Positions 1-12,311 of a DNA stretch of 64,000 nt are shown here, piece by piece; the stretch's first letter is position 1; every line of letters begins with the position of its first letter. Both the position numbers and the translations under genes were made by a program. This DNA comes from Alentia gelatinosa. Its lineage: Eukaryota; Annelida; Polychaeta; Phyllodocida; Polynoidae. The stretch covers positions 121,627,016 through 121,691,015 of the forward strand of contig OX465580.1 in assembly GCA_950022655.1 (NCBI GenBank). Reading direction: 5' to 3'. The notes below the pieces were generated by a model that saw only the letters and a program-made list of their open reading frames with translations, was not told where the DNA came from and searched no databases.

Positions 1-243
1 GTGTGTTATGTACATGATTTTGATTTTTTTTTTTTTTTTTGATTTTCGTTAGGGTCGAGCTACAAGCATATCCAGGTTCGGCAAATGGCCGATCTAAATT
101 CATTTATTATTATTTATGATAATATCTTGATGATGATAATGGTAATAATGATCAAAAACGTTATGCTATGGGGAAAAAAACCTCGTACGATCATCCACAC
201 AGGCTCAGTAACCACGTTTTCTGTTGATACTGTGTTCTTTCAG

Positions 244-401
244 CCGCTCGCTACTGCCCCATGCTGGAGAAGGAGGGAGGGATCGCCATGGTGATGGAAC
301 TCACACAGGACCCACGCACTCGTCCCGATATTAAAAGTCTCGGTGAAATCATCCTCAATACGTGGAGGACCTGGCAACGGACCCCCGGTGACCTCTGCTG
401 A
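244..401 (+). CDS. ZYG11/ZER1-like protein, last coding exon (partial gene)
   Basis: A pyrimidine-rich acceptor ending in CAG at 241-243 opens a frame that runs to TGA at 399-401 and reads ARYCPMLEKEGGIAMVMEL, followed by a helical end. The motif YCPML-x-x-EGG with a downstream helix resembles the C-terminal armadillo-like repeats of the ZYG11B/ZER1 family, substrate receptors of CUL2 E3 ligases that recognise N-terminal glycine degrons (family knowledge). Only about 52 residues are present; the rest lies left of the window. The exon enters in phase 2 (CC completes a split codon). The family call rests on a short motif, so another armadillo protein is possible. Confidence 0.6.
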
Positions 402-2430
402 CCTCTGACCCCGCTGAGACTGGTTCAAGGTCGCTTCTGCACAGATGACAAAAGTCGTCTGCTTCCGGAGCGCGGTCAATGGGAGTTACCAAATGATGTA
501 ATTTTTAAAATATATTAAGGCAGGCCTATTAGATGGAGTGACTAGACACTAGAATTCGATGAATGAGCCACCCTTGGGCTCCTATGACTGCCAGAGACTT
601 CAAAAAGTTGTATAATTTTCTCTATGGAGCACCCAGTCAAAAATATTCTTCATCTTCTAACAAGGTAGCTGTAGATTCGGTCGCCTTGTCGGATAGTTGG
701 ATTCCCGCCATTAACTTCAGTTACGAACTCCTCTTCAAATCACGTCTAAAACTGATTTGCTGACGATTTACATTTTCTGGGAATGTTTTTTTATATCCAT
801 CAAAGCTGCCGCCTATTTCTCATTGTTTCTTTTTTCACCTTTTTCGTTAGGTGTAGGTTCGACAATTGACTGATAAAGCTGGAGCAATATTCAAGTGTCA
901 ATCCTTGTAATGCAAGTTGTTGAGAGCTAACCATGTACAGGAGATTACATGGAACTATAAACATAATTTTTTGTTGATAGCATTCATGGATCCTCCAATA
1001 AGGACAGGTCGAACATAATATCTGTATTAATTCTGATCATTGCCAGAGATAGAGAAGTTTATCAGGGTGATTCTTACTCGTAGAAAATGAATGCAAAAAC
1101 AAAAACAAAACGAAACCTTATTCAAGATATAGCGCCATATCCCAAAATGCATCGAGTTCTTTAATAGTTTTCACGGTTCGAGTATGCAATATGAATTTAA
1201 TGGAAAAAAAAATTCTTTGTGTATCTAATTAAAAAACACAGTTACTTGTCAATTATTGCAATGATGTAACAATATTATTCTATATGCGTCTGATTTGTCT
1301 GGTCATCATATATTTACCTTTTACGGGTGTCATGAAGACACGATAATCAAAGAGCTATTTGCATAATATATTTCTCTAAATTTTTTATGATCAATACGCC
1401 GAGTCCGATCACTACTTTTTCGTATGTAGCTGAACAGAGTTCAACGAAGCTCAAGTGGCCAGAATGAACGTCAGTTTAACTCTCTCTCAATTTCTAGTCG
1501 AGATTTAGATGTACAGGTAAGGAGAGCGATGGAGTGTTTATACAATTGACGAAACGAGCGTTACAAGTGTCTGTATTTCTGCAACGAACAGCTATTCTCT
1601 ATGTACGCCATTTTGTAATCAGTATGTAGACAATCGCCTAATGAATCACTGGGTCCAAGGAGTAAGTATTAACTGGTGAGGGAGATCAACACGAACGTCC
1701 AGTATGCTATCTTCATTTGAACACATTGTCAAACATTTTTGTTGTGATTCCTAACATATTTTTTACTATTTGATAAAAGTATCTACGGTCATTGCTTAAC
1801 TGATGGCGTGTGTGGTGCATTTAATACATGTATACGGTAGATGCAGGCTGATGTGATAGTATCAGAGAGCCATACTACTTGTGCATATACATGTTGTATA
1901 TATTTAAATCTGTATTGTATTGGTAGTAGTAGGTCAGCACATCTCTACAACAGGTGATTTCAAGGCCTGATGGACGACTTTCTCCCTTTAGAACAGACTT
2001 TCTATATCTACCATATTACTATATATACATGTATATATTGTTTTCCTTCTTCTCTGTAGCTCGATCTGATGATATTGGGCAAAGCACCTGTATGACACTT
2101 CCGTGGTCAAAGTATTAGTATATATTATCATGTGAAGCTACCAGCAAAATATTAACGTTAGTTGACTATGCCAGTCCGGATTTACGGAAAACTGAAAAAC
2201 AGGTAACCAATACGGTTTATTACAGGATTGCCAGTTATCAATTTTTCCATTGAAATTCATTTTGTCATTTTCAGAATAAATGATATTTTGCATTGTGTAA
2301 TATTGCTATACCAACTGCTAAATAACCCAATTCAGCCACAGTTCATGATCCCCCGCTGACCCTCCCCACTGTAGAAACTTGAACTGCCCCTTGATCCCTT
2401 GATTCCTCACTGTAATTCCTAAGTAGTGCA
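402..2430. other. 3' flank and intergenic DNA, nothing recognised
   Basis: This stretch follows the stop codon of the ZYG11/ZER1-like gene and probably includes its 3' UTR. It is AT-rich, with no exon-like frame carrying splice sites and no clear repeat boundary. The 66-codon frame at 563-763 has no recognisable motif. Confidence 0.5.
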
Positions 2431-2435
2431 TAAAC

Positions 2436-2596
2436 TATGTACCCCGCGAATGTGGACACCCTCCATTTCGGGCCAAAGTGCCCGCTTACTGTAATTTAAA
2501 CATCTGATAGAGGGATCCGTTCGAAACAAAGGTGTCCATCAACGCGGGGTGTCCGCTTATGCGGATTGTCCGCTATGCGGGGTACTACTGTATTGT
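2436..2596. mobile_element. pogo/Tigger-like MITE, degraded copy
   Basis: The segment starts with a degenerate GTACCCCGCGAA end and finishes GCGGGGTACTACTGTA, the inverse of the TACAGTAGAACCCCGC end seen intact at 38931. Internally it shares the repeated GTGTCCGCTTA and CGTTCGAAACAAAGGTGTCC blocks with that copy. TA-flanked CAGT ends are typical of pogo/Tigger elements of the Tc1/mariner superfamily. No coding capacity remains. Confidence 0.65.
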
Positions 2597-4267
2597 ACTG
2601 AAAAATATTTCAATGTTGGTTTTTTTTCTGTCCCCAACTGGCATTCCTGGTTAAATCACTGAGGTAACGGTCTGTTCCACCAAGCTGACTGCACAGCCGC
2701 AGAAGAACATCGCACGGCCGGCGTGTGTTAAGCGGCTACAGAAGTCGGTGCAGTGGAGCAGGCCACACTCAACAACGTCGGACACTGTACAATAACGTAA
2801 ACATCGAAATTGTCATGTGCAAAAGATAATCTTGTGCAAATCCAATCGATCCTTTTGACATTGTGTTATTTTGGAGAATGTGCCATACATATAAATTTCT
2901 AGACGGCATTGAACACGCTCATTCTAGATTAGATGCCATGGGAGCTAACCTACTCCTCATCGTCACATAGGTAACGGTCTGGTGCAGGTGTGTATATAAA
3001 GAGTCCATTCTAGGAGGTGCCCTTTTTTGAGTAGACGAGCTCATTCTCACAAGTCTCCTTTGATATATACAAAGCGAGCCTCAGCATTAGCCATTTCAGT
3101 TTTTACTATTGTAAACCTCTTTCTCAGAAGCTAGTTTTCAGAGGTCCTTTGATTGACATTAACTCAGATTTTTTCACTATTCTGTGATGAGTGAACTCCA
3201 CTGGGGTTCTTCCAGAATGTTCAAGGTCGAGTCAATGCGGCTTCCTCTTTAAGAATTGTCTTCTGATTTTGTTTAAAGAGAGAGGTATATATTCGGAGGC
3301 GGGCATTTTCAACAATTAAGATATATTTTCTCAAATCTTTAGATATTTAGGTTGCCTTACCAGAGAGAAAGGTTCAGCTTGATTACGGTGTCCTTAATTT
3401 ACTTTGGACAAGAAATATCTATAATTTCACATTGTTTCTTTCCATGAATTTCATGATATCGGCATCCTCCAAACATATACTACGAACATTTTGTAGAATA
3501 CAGAGCAGTCGTGTAGATCATGCATTTGTAATCATGGTGGTACATAAGTACACGATTTGTATTTTTTTTCTGTATAGATATTGTCTGTAAACGAGTTCCA
3601 TGAAGGATATGTAGATAGGCCTCAGTTTGGCTGCTCTCTGGAAATCCCGGTAACTAGATTTCAGAGCTCCTAAGTCATCCTTCTAGAACTGATAATAGAA
3701 CGAAATGAACGGATTTTTTACAGTACAACCTAATGAAACTGTCTATATAATGTTTTTTTGAATAAAAGTATGACAAGACAACTAATCTAGCCTTGCCTGA
3801 ATGATGTGTACAGATTATAGGTAGTAGGATCTAAGAAACAATCGCAGTGGGCAACATAGTATTTTCCGCCACAGTGTAGACTAGTGCTTGAGACTGTTTA
3901 GAAGCAGGGAAAGTGTTACGAAGAAAAACGTATCATAGAGGGTCTACGACAATCGATCGTGTATTGATTGTTGTAGCGCGTCAGTGTGTCGGTGACGCTT
4001 TGAATGGGAAATCATGTGAAATAATCGACGGACAAATATGAAATTTTCATAATACCTAGAATATATCATGATGATGCCGCTCTGCAAATATGGTGAAATT
4101 TAAATCATTCTAAAATTAAACATGGAACTGATTTTTTCATTGAATATTACTACGAGATATCATATAATATATATATTTTTTTTATTCTGGAAAGAAATTA
4201 CAATCATCCGAAATGGGCGCTTTTCATGGAATTCCATAACAACAAAGACGTTCCAGACATTACAGGA
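2597..4267. other. Intergenic, nothing recognised
   Basis: AT-rich sequence without supported exons. The part at 2670-2770 shares a loose GTGGAGCAG-type block with 46490-46600 and 52070-52170, suggesting an old dispersed repeat whose ends I cannot place. Confidence 0.4.
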
Positions 4268-4513
4268 TGATGGTTTGGTTTGGTTTGATTTGATTTGACG
4301 TCCAGTCAACCATTATAGGTCCTTTCCAGACTTTCTCAAGGTTCTTTTACACCACTAGGGTGGTGATCGAATCTATGTGATGAATTCAGGTAGAAATCTC
4401 ACCCCTACACATTTACTGAGGTGAGAGTTCTTTTACTTCCCACACCACATAGACATGGTATGAGAAGGATGGCCTTTGTTATAGCAGTAAATCTACCACT
4501 GCTGGGGGTGGAT
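4268..4513 (-). mobile_element. SINE copy (tRNA head missing)
   Basis: On the plus strand it begins with GGTTTGGTTTGATTTGATTT (the inverted SINE tail) and continues through TTCTCAAGGTTCTTTTACACC and CATGGTATGAGAAGGA blocks shared with 29005-29215 and, in part, 49925-50105. The 50-kb copy keeps a tRNA-like head on the minus strand, so this copy reads right to left, lacks its 5' head and ends in (ATCAA)n/(ACCAA)n units. Confidence 0.7.
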
Positions 4514-4883
4514 TACAGGATGATACAATACAATACAATGACTTGCTAAAGGCAGACAAGTCCTTTAGTGAAAGTACAGTTTATAGATAATACCGGGTAC
4601 GCTGTGATATTTGCTGTGGTAGAACAATGCTGCGACCAGGTACGAAACCAACCTATCTCCATATATTTAGATTTTTCAACAAGAAATCTTTAATGTATAT
4701 CTTATAAAAGGAGTTATGCTTCATTTTCTGTACAGAATTTGGTAATAGGTCCCAGATTTTATTTCCCATATACAAGGGAGATCTATGATATTTCTCACCA
4801 CGTGGTCTGTCAATTTTAAGGACGGTCTTGTCTTGATATCTGGTATTTCTTGTAAGAAGTCTACAGTGTGTCGGGTCATCTGA

Positions 4884-5945
4884 CTACTGTCGCATCAAAA
4901 ACAACAATTGGGATGTCCATCGATATTTAATTTGCCTGATTTTACATTCTATGTCTCGGTAGTTCTTAGTTCCGGTTGCCGTTCGTAGACAATGGTTGAG
5001 TAGAGTTTGGAGTTTTCTTGTTTCGGTTTGTGTACAGCTGAGGTATAGAAATCCTACATAGTCAAATTTAGGTAAAATCATCTGTTTCACAATTTTAATT
5101 TGACTAGTTTTGGGTATTGCATGTTTTAAGAGCCAAGGCTTATAAACTTTTTGCCTATCATCATAGGCAGTTTTGTTCATATGAATCTTGAAATCTAGCT
5201 TTGTGTCCAAAGTAACAACCAGATGATTAAAATCCGTAACAAAATCTAAATCTTCACCTTGTATCTGACAAGCTAAACTGTATTCACCTTTTGGTACCTT
5301 ACCAAGCCACATTAATTTTGTCTTCTTTATATTTATTAACAGCTTATTTGCCTGACACCATTCTGAGATATTATCAAGATCTTACCAGCAGTAGCTACAG
5401 CTGTGCGCCTCGTCTATACAATATTATCAAGATCTATTTGCATTTTTTCGATTGCTACAGTTGGTGTATTAGCTTTGGACACTTGGACCAGATCATCCGC
5501 ATACATCTTAGCAGTACAATATTCAAAACAATTAAAAATATCGTTTATAAACATAATAAAAAGGGTGAGGCCCAAAACGGACGCTTGCGGTACTCCACAT
5601 TCGACCGGTAGGGTATTAGATACAACGTCTCCCAGCTTTAGGGATTGTGATCTGTTCGAAAGATATGCTGTCGAAAGCCTTTTTATATCGACAAAAGTGC
5701 ATAAGCTATACATTCCTTCATTTACTCCAGAATACAGTTCAGATAATAGATGGAATACTGCCTGTCCCGTTGATCGTTCTGGCATAAAGCCATATTGATG
5801 TTTGTTTATTAGTTGTTTCTGGATTACTTTTTCCATTTTTTTTTAGAGCATAGACACTACTGTAATGGGTCTCCAGTTAGAATAAGAGGTAAGGTCACCC
5901 GATTTATATTGGTTTGTATCTACAGGTAAAATATCAATCACAAAT
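4884..5945 (-). pseudogene. Decayed non-LTR retrotransposon reverse transcriptase
   Basis: Read on the minus strand, this shows ordered reverse-transcriptase landmarks: NWRPITVVSML, then HQYGFMPERST, YLSNRSQ, a PQ-x-SVLG motif and catalytic YADD, followed by a thumb-like region with KLDFKIHMN and LPKFDYVG. The layout fits jockey/CR1/L2-type LINEs. It is dead: a stop follows the NWRPI block, a frameshift falls next to the FVDIK motif, and the segment that normally links that motif to YLSNRSQ is deleted. No endonuclease domain was found upstream (>5945), so the copy is 5' truncated. Two frames remain open (5414-5836 and 4884-5312). Confidence 0.85.
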
Positions 5946-5950
5946 ATGCA

Positions 5951-6535
5951 TTATTTCTGGAAATATAGAGGAAATGTGGTTGACTATGCAGGTTGCGTTG
6001 TAAGCTATATCGGGACCATGGTACCTTTTTCATGCACCCTCCCAGTACGTTACGACGCACATCTATACACTACAATATGCCTCCCAATAGGCTACGTTTT
6101 GGTCATTTTGTATCGGTGTGTATCTGCGTTGGTGGGTGCCCGGTCTTATATTTGAGTACAGTCTTGCTAGATTCTTATTGTCTATCACATTCTCTAGTTC
6201 TCTTTGGTACAAGAAAACATTCATATATACGCACACGTATACTTTTAGCCTTTTAATATAAAGTTTTAAGTTTGGGTTTTCTATTTTATTTGTAGGCAAA
6301 ATCTGTAAGTACAAAAGGTAATCCCGTTGTTGGAAAACAAGAAACACGTTAACCAGATCAAGTACATTACCCAAGATTTTGGGCAGGCTCCTTCTTTGTT
6401 CTATTGCTTAAAAGATTGAGGGTGGGGTGAGGGGGTCCCAAATTTCAGATACTGGTTTCAGAAAGTATGTATTGTCAGATACTCTGAATACATACTTTAT
6501 GGATGTCCTCAATTTAAAAGAGCTTCCCGAGGTAA
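5951..6535. other. Intergenic, nothing recognised
   Basis: Overlapping open frames of 69-103 codons occur on both strands, but none has a recognisable motif or splice context. The segment lies between the LINE fragment and a fold-back repeat. Confidence 0.4.
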
Positions 6536-6905
6536 GTTTATAGGGAGTCAAAGTGAACCCACTGCAACCACAGATAGCCGGTCACAAAACCCCATTTCTG
6601 GATTTAGGCGCTCAGTAGGCCTACTTTGACTATGTAGGTTCGAGACTATATGTGTCATTCTCCAATCTTTTAGATCCAAATTTTTAATAAACTTAACAAA
6701 TGTCATTGTAGTTTCGAAACAGAGTTATTCAGAGACGATATTTATAAACTTCACTTCAAAAGTAACAAACAAGACCAAAAACAAAAGTCTAGCCTCAAAC
6801 CCCCATAGGTTTAGCACTAAGCCTCGTTCTTACTGGCCACCGGAAATGGTGTTTTGTAAGTGGATATCTGTGGTTTCAGCGGGTTCACTTTGGCTCCCTA
6901 TGGAG
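6536..6905. repeat. Fold-back repeat with about 65-bp inverted arms
   Basis: The left arm at about 6536-6600 (containing AGTCAAAGTGAACCCACTG and AACCACAGATA) pairs with the right arm at about 6830-6900 with moderate divergence, around a spacer of about 230 bp. The right arm is followed by CTATGGAGAAAAATACCAGG and GGGATAGATA, a relic of the TTTATCTCACCC element end described at 17473, so this is probably an older, larger relative. Confidence 0.65.
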
Positions 6906-9900
6906 AAAAATACCAGGGCTGGGATAGATATAATATATTCTAGTATAATAGACTGTAATCTAGTGTGACTTATCATTGGTTTGCATGATGAAATGACGAG
7001 AGATGAGACACTCACTCTGTGTACTAAAAGTTTATTTATGTGAATATAACAAAGTTCAACGCTTCTTCACTTAAATTCCTCGTGTTTGTCTTCATATCGT
7101 GTGCTGGCTACATTATTAAATAAATATTCTTGAAACATGGACTATTTTCTCAAAGCTTAAAGTTCAAATATTCTAAATTCCTTCATCAGCCGGAATTCAT
7201 TACAATGATTCGGCGGTGAGTACATTTATTATCATATTTAAATATATCTCCATCCATTAACATGAAAACATATACACCCGCGATCAATATGTATGTATCA
7301 TCAAATTATCAATTTCGAGTTTTACTCAAGAAATCCTCTGACCTTCCACACTCACAGGAAAGACCAGAGACTACCTTAGAATGACTATACATTCAATTGC
7401 ACTTGAAATATATGAATTATTTAAAATTGGAAACGTACCATGAAGTGGGGAAACTACTAGCTTGGTAATCACATTAAATTTGTGCAATACATGAGGTATG
7501 GATTCAAGTGATGGATTACATATAAAGTTAAGTTATCACATCATGTACTACCGGTCAACCATGTGTATTCAGTTATGTTTATTTGTAAATATGGACCATA
7601 CAATTTCTGACTGATATCACCAGGAATGTCAAGCATTCAGTGCACTAATATTACGGGCTTCCGTTTTCATCGATAAATTTTTTCCTTCCCGTTGTGATAC
7701 CGATCAATAATGTATGATTTTTGTCACAAAATTGCGTCCAGTTGAAAGATCCACTCTGTGAATTTAATCATATCTAAGGTGTGATTAAGGCCCCAAAACC
7801 CCATTAATGCGGATATGTGATATCATCATAACAAACTACAAAGAACCAACACACCTTTCCTATGATTAACACTTCATGGTTATGCTACCTAAATCCTTAC
7901 AACACAGGACTGCAGGGAGAGATTGGACATTTTCAGATCGATATCTATTGTACCAATATTTCCAGCAAAATTTTTCCTCAGCTTTGATCATAAATATAGC
8001 CTGGATGAACATGTGTGATAAAAACTCACCCTTAATGTCATGACGATATTACATTTAAGTCACAATAAAGCGCTATTAAGATCCAACCAATCGCTTCTTT
8101 CGGTTCATATTCTACCCACAGTACTTCTGACTTCTCTTCTCTATGCCCTATTTACTTAATCTGCAAAGTTATTCCAGTAGATACCGATATCGCACGGTTA
8201 TAATGTCTGATATATTAATTTTATTTGACTTTGGTAACTAGTAATTCTTTTAATCAGAAGCAGATCAAACCTTGATATGAGATCTAATATCTGATATCAT
8301 TCCATGCAAATCTCCATCTAACGATTTACGTTTGATATGTCATGATAGTAGAGTGGACCGCGAGCTATAAGGGAAAATTGTCAACAACGTTATATACACG
8401 TAATCAAAATAAACATTACCCATCTTCAGAAGGGAAATGTATATTTACAATAGGTGTAAGTAAATATAACAATCACATTTTTCTAAAATTGATATGCTGC
8501 AGTTAAATAGTCATGTGACCTAGTGTATTTCATATGTACGGATCGTGGAAGATTCTGTAAATGAAATAGACTATCTTACAGTAGAACAATCTTCAGTTCA
8601 ATTGAAAGTGGCCTGTTTAGGGGTGTAAAATAAAATAGAAATAGGGGACTCCGCATAAAGATGGCCCGCTTATCGGAGTGGTCTGCTTATCGTTCACCTA
8701 CTAAAGTATCATCTCCCAGTGTCAGAATGGGAATGTTATTTCATAAGACGCACTCTTGTAATTGATTCAGGAAATAGGCGATAGCCATAACCACCAAACA
8801 AACACCAGATAGCGAGAAGAAAAACACATCTCAACTCGCCTTAGAGAATGAGCATGGACGGAGAGATATTATACATATGCAGGTGAAATATAAACCGAAT
8901 TTTTGAATCATAATTCATACTTTCCTATCACAGCCCCTGGAAGGGATAGCTTTTTGTAATTCTAGAAACTAGAGGACGGAACCACAATTTGGATATCTGC
9001 AAATCGTAGATCATATCAAACGAAAAAACACACAGAAGCATCTTAAGTCCTCTGAGTGAATATAGTAGAAATAATTTTCCCATGGATTCTGTAAACAAAG
9101 TAACTGCCATATCGTGCTCTTTTTTTTAGACAACAGAATAAACTCAATTCTTAGGTTTTAGATTATCAATTCAGATGTCGATATCATCTTAGCAGTTACG
9201 CAAAACTAATGACTTTTTAATAAGTCATGTATATAAATGTAAATCTTTTTATCATTATATTACATCAAAAGTTTGTTCATTGTGACAAGTACTGCATTAT
9301 CTATGCGGACTAAGGTACTGTATAACCCAGTACAGCTTAAATAACCAGAATTCATCATAAATGGTATGTTTTCATCCATTTTCATATAGAATAACTCTCC
9401 CCAATGGAAGTACTTATAAAAGGCCGTTGTAGGCATAACCTTACACTTTAGTTTAAGGACTGGATTCTTCGTCTAGGTCCGACATCAGCCAACTCTCAAC
9501 GTTCTAAGATAATGAGAACTTATCATAGAAAACGTGGAGAGTACTGTTATATTAAATAGGTTCTGTCAGGTAGCATGCTCAGTCTCAATATTGTGGATGA
9601 AGCTGTCGCATATTGAAAGTAACATAGATAACGGTTGAAAGACTAGATCCCAGCAGTAAAGTTTCAATTGCAACAAGTAAAGTTAGCAATCAACTCTAGT
9701 TTCCAATAGATATATCTATACCATACGGTGCCTTTGTGACTATTTTGTTTAGACATTGTAAGTCAAAAGCTTCCCAAGTGTAAATCTGCAGAGCTAAGGC
9801 TAAAACACGTAATAGTCAACCAGTTCCCTGCACAGCGCCATGATTATGAAATATTTAATCATATTTAGAAAATATTAAATGCATCGTAGAACTACCTTAT

Positions 9901-11471
9901 TTACCTTCACTGAACACATTTGCAACATAATCGAAAAATGTGCAGTCAAATCAACGAGGCCTGCATCCAAGTTTCCTCAACATAAGGAATATTTCTAGGT
10001 GCTATCTTACTATATTATATCAACATGTCAAAGTTAGACATTCATGAGTGTATAATAAATATTATATTGCATATTCCTGTTGGTGGGTAAACATGGCGCT
10101 CTTTGTGCTACAATAATCGATTCACGTATTTTAAAAAAACCATTGTTATGGAGCATGATACTTTATCAATATGTTAAAAAACTTTAATTATGAAAAGAAA
10201 CAGGATCTTGAAATGCATTCTTCTAATATTGTTTACGTACTCATACACGAAAGAATAAAATTTGAGAAAACAAAAAGTCGTCTGCTAGAAAGAAACGCTT
10301 TCAACATTTTGCAGACTTGGAATTCTTTAGTTGACTAACTAAATAAATCTCAAATGACTTTCTTTTCTAGTTATCTATCTACCATCTCGTGGAACTAATG
10401 CATACTAGAACAACTGATTATCAACAGTCTTTGACGAAAGCAGAACAACCTGCCGGAACTAGTAGGACCAGAAGGACACCCGATAATCATTTTAAAGCTG
10501 ACCAAGTTTGTCACAACCAACAAGTTCCCAATAAAACCTGAGCACGGAAATGTTTGTGAGTGTACTGTTTGGTTCGTGGTCCGTTCGCCCTCAAGGAACA
10601 ATAAATATTATGTGAATTGTTCATGGTTAATAACAACGAGGCACATAAATAGTTCTGCATTGGTAACCCCATGATAACCCTTATCTGCGAGCTGAATAAC
10701 AACGACCTTATAAGGCAGTCCCATACTGCATGTATATGTATGGATAAAGAGATACTTGTATACAGTATATAACCCTCAAACTTTGTGCATCTGAAACATA
10801 TAAAACATATTTTATGGGTTAGCATGTTAGTCCCTGTCTCTGTATCTTAACTTTAATGCAAGTAATTGGGACTGAGGATAAACTGGTTATTCTAACGTCG
10901 GTAACATATAACAAGTCTATCAGACAAAGGCATGTTAATGTGGAAACATACAGGTTTGATCTGGAAGCCCATAAATATAGTGCTTTCTTTTATATTCAAA
11001 GTGCCTTATCGTCATATACTTATGATAATAACATCTATGAGATACTCCCACTGTTAGGGGTGCAGTATAAATAATGTTCGGGTACACTGAGCCAGTAGTG
11101 AATGTTCGGGCGCACTGTGCTCGTAGTGTACTTAGTATGTACATAAAATAGCGGCTTTTTGTTAAATGATATTTAGGTATATATTAATAAGGAGAAGTAG
11201 TGACTGATCCGGCGTTGGGACATATTATATGGGACAAAAGGCCTCGAGCAGCCATCTCTACGAGCTCAGTAACCACATTTTCTCTTATTCCTGACCAAAA
11301 TACGACACGAGGTGAGAGCATCATGCATTACATCCCAAGACTTCATGAGTGAAGCACCAATAGAAATACACAAAGTTTGCAAACATGAAACGGTGATGGA
11401 AAGGGAACCGAAACCCTTGTGAGGGGGGATCCCCAATTGTGTTGCGAGGAAGCGCGAGTATTTGCCTAACC

Positions 11472-11502
<31 letters not shown>

Positions 11503-12180
11503 TAAATAGAAATGGATATGCCGAATCACGAAGTAGTCCCTGGCGTATTGATTCACTGCCATTTTCTCACATCGTTTCACAAATCTAGTCACGTGGGAGG
11601 AAGTCACGCGATGCACTTCCGGTAACATCATTGTTTGGCGTAACACCACAGGATTAAGAGACCCCGATGTACGTAGATTTCCCAAATTTTCTGCATGCCT
11701 TCCTCCGTCAGAATGGGCTCTTGTTCATTGTCTTCTGTCCGCCGCCACCTGACAAGAGAAATACCATACCCTTATTGACTAATGGTCATGCATATGAAGT
11801 ACTTTTTTCTTCCTTTGCCTCTACATCATCTTATTTTAATGTAAGGTCAAATATAAGCCCTTAATGAGAAGTAATAAGAATATATTACCTACTGTATTCT
11901 ACTTTTAACAAACACATTAAAAACCACGATTTGACTCATTAAGTTTGCTGATTATATATAACGTGTCCGTCCCCGCAGTGATTTTGTGAGTAGCAAAATA
12001 AAAGTTGTATTTAATTGGAATTTTGTAGGGGGATATTTGTACTTCCACTTCAGATTTAAATACCTACTAGATGGACGTATAACCAGGACCGGTCAAAAAT
12101 GAATTATAGTCATACTGTGACTCTCACTCACCTATTGAAAAACGATTTATTTGAATATTGACTAATAAATGACTATATAC
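6906..12180. other. Expected 3' end of the NOX-activator gene; no exon recognised
   Basis: The NOX-activator gene enters this stretch from the right in phase 2 after 12181, so its remaining PB1 and SH3 exons and 3' UTR should lie here (or left, up to 402). I scanned the minus strand for an SH3 ending (GxFPxxYV) and a PB1 acidic loop and found neither. A Met-less open frame on the plus strand at 10435-10674 has no recognised family. Confidence 0.4.
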
Positions 12181-12311
12181 CAGAGGTTAATGGAGTTGTC
12201 TTCTAAGCCGAACTCTTTGCATGCAGTTGCCACCAGTCCCGCTAGTGGTGTCCTTGGTTTGACAGTGATAACCTTAGCCGTGTTGCAGCGCAGTTCTACC
12301 TGCACTACTTC
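12181..12311 (-). CDS. NOX activator exon 9 (PB1 domain, first part)
   Basis: Acceptor ccacacag, donor TG|gtatat; 131 nt, phase 0 in and phase 2 out. EVVQVELRCNTAKVITVKP then LAGLVATACKEFGL has the two-strand-plus-helix pattern of a PB1 domain, as in p67phox before its final SH3. In this family PB1 docks p40phox or related adaptors. The domain is incomplete and its next exon was not found. Confidence 0.72.

Noticed and set aside
5291..5798. Plus-strand frames of 106 and 131 codons over the LINE fragment
   Set aside because: They lie opposite the reverse-transcriptase frame, which has clear motifs on the minus strand.
10435..10674. A 79-codon open frame on the plus strand (PELVGPEGHPIIILKLTKF...)
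   Set aside because: It has no ATG, no convincing splice pair and no family I recognise; it could be chance or a repeat remnant.
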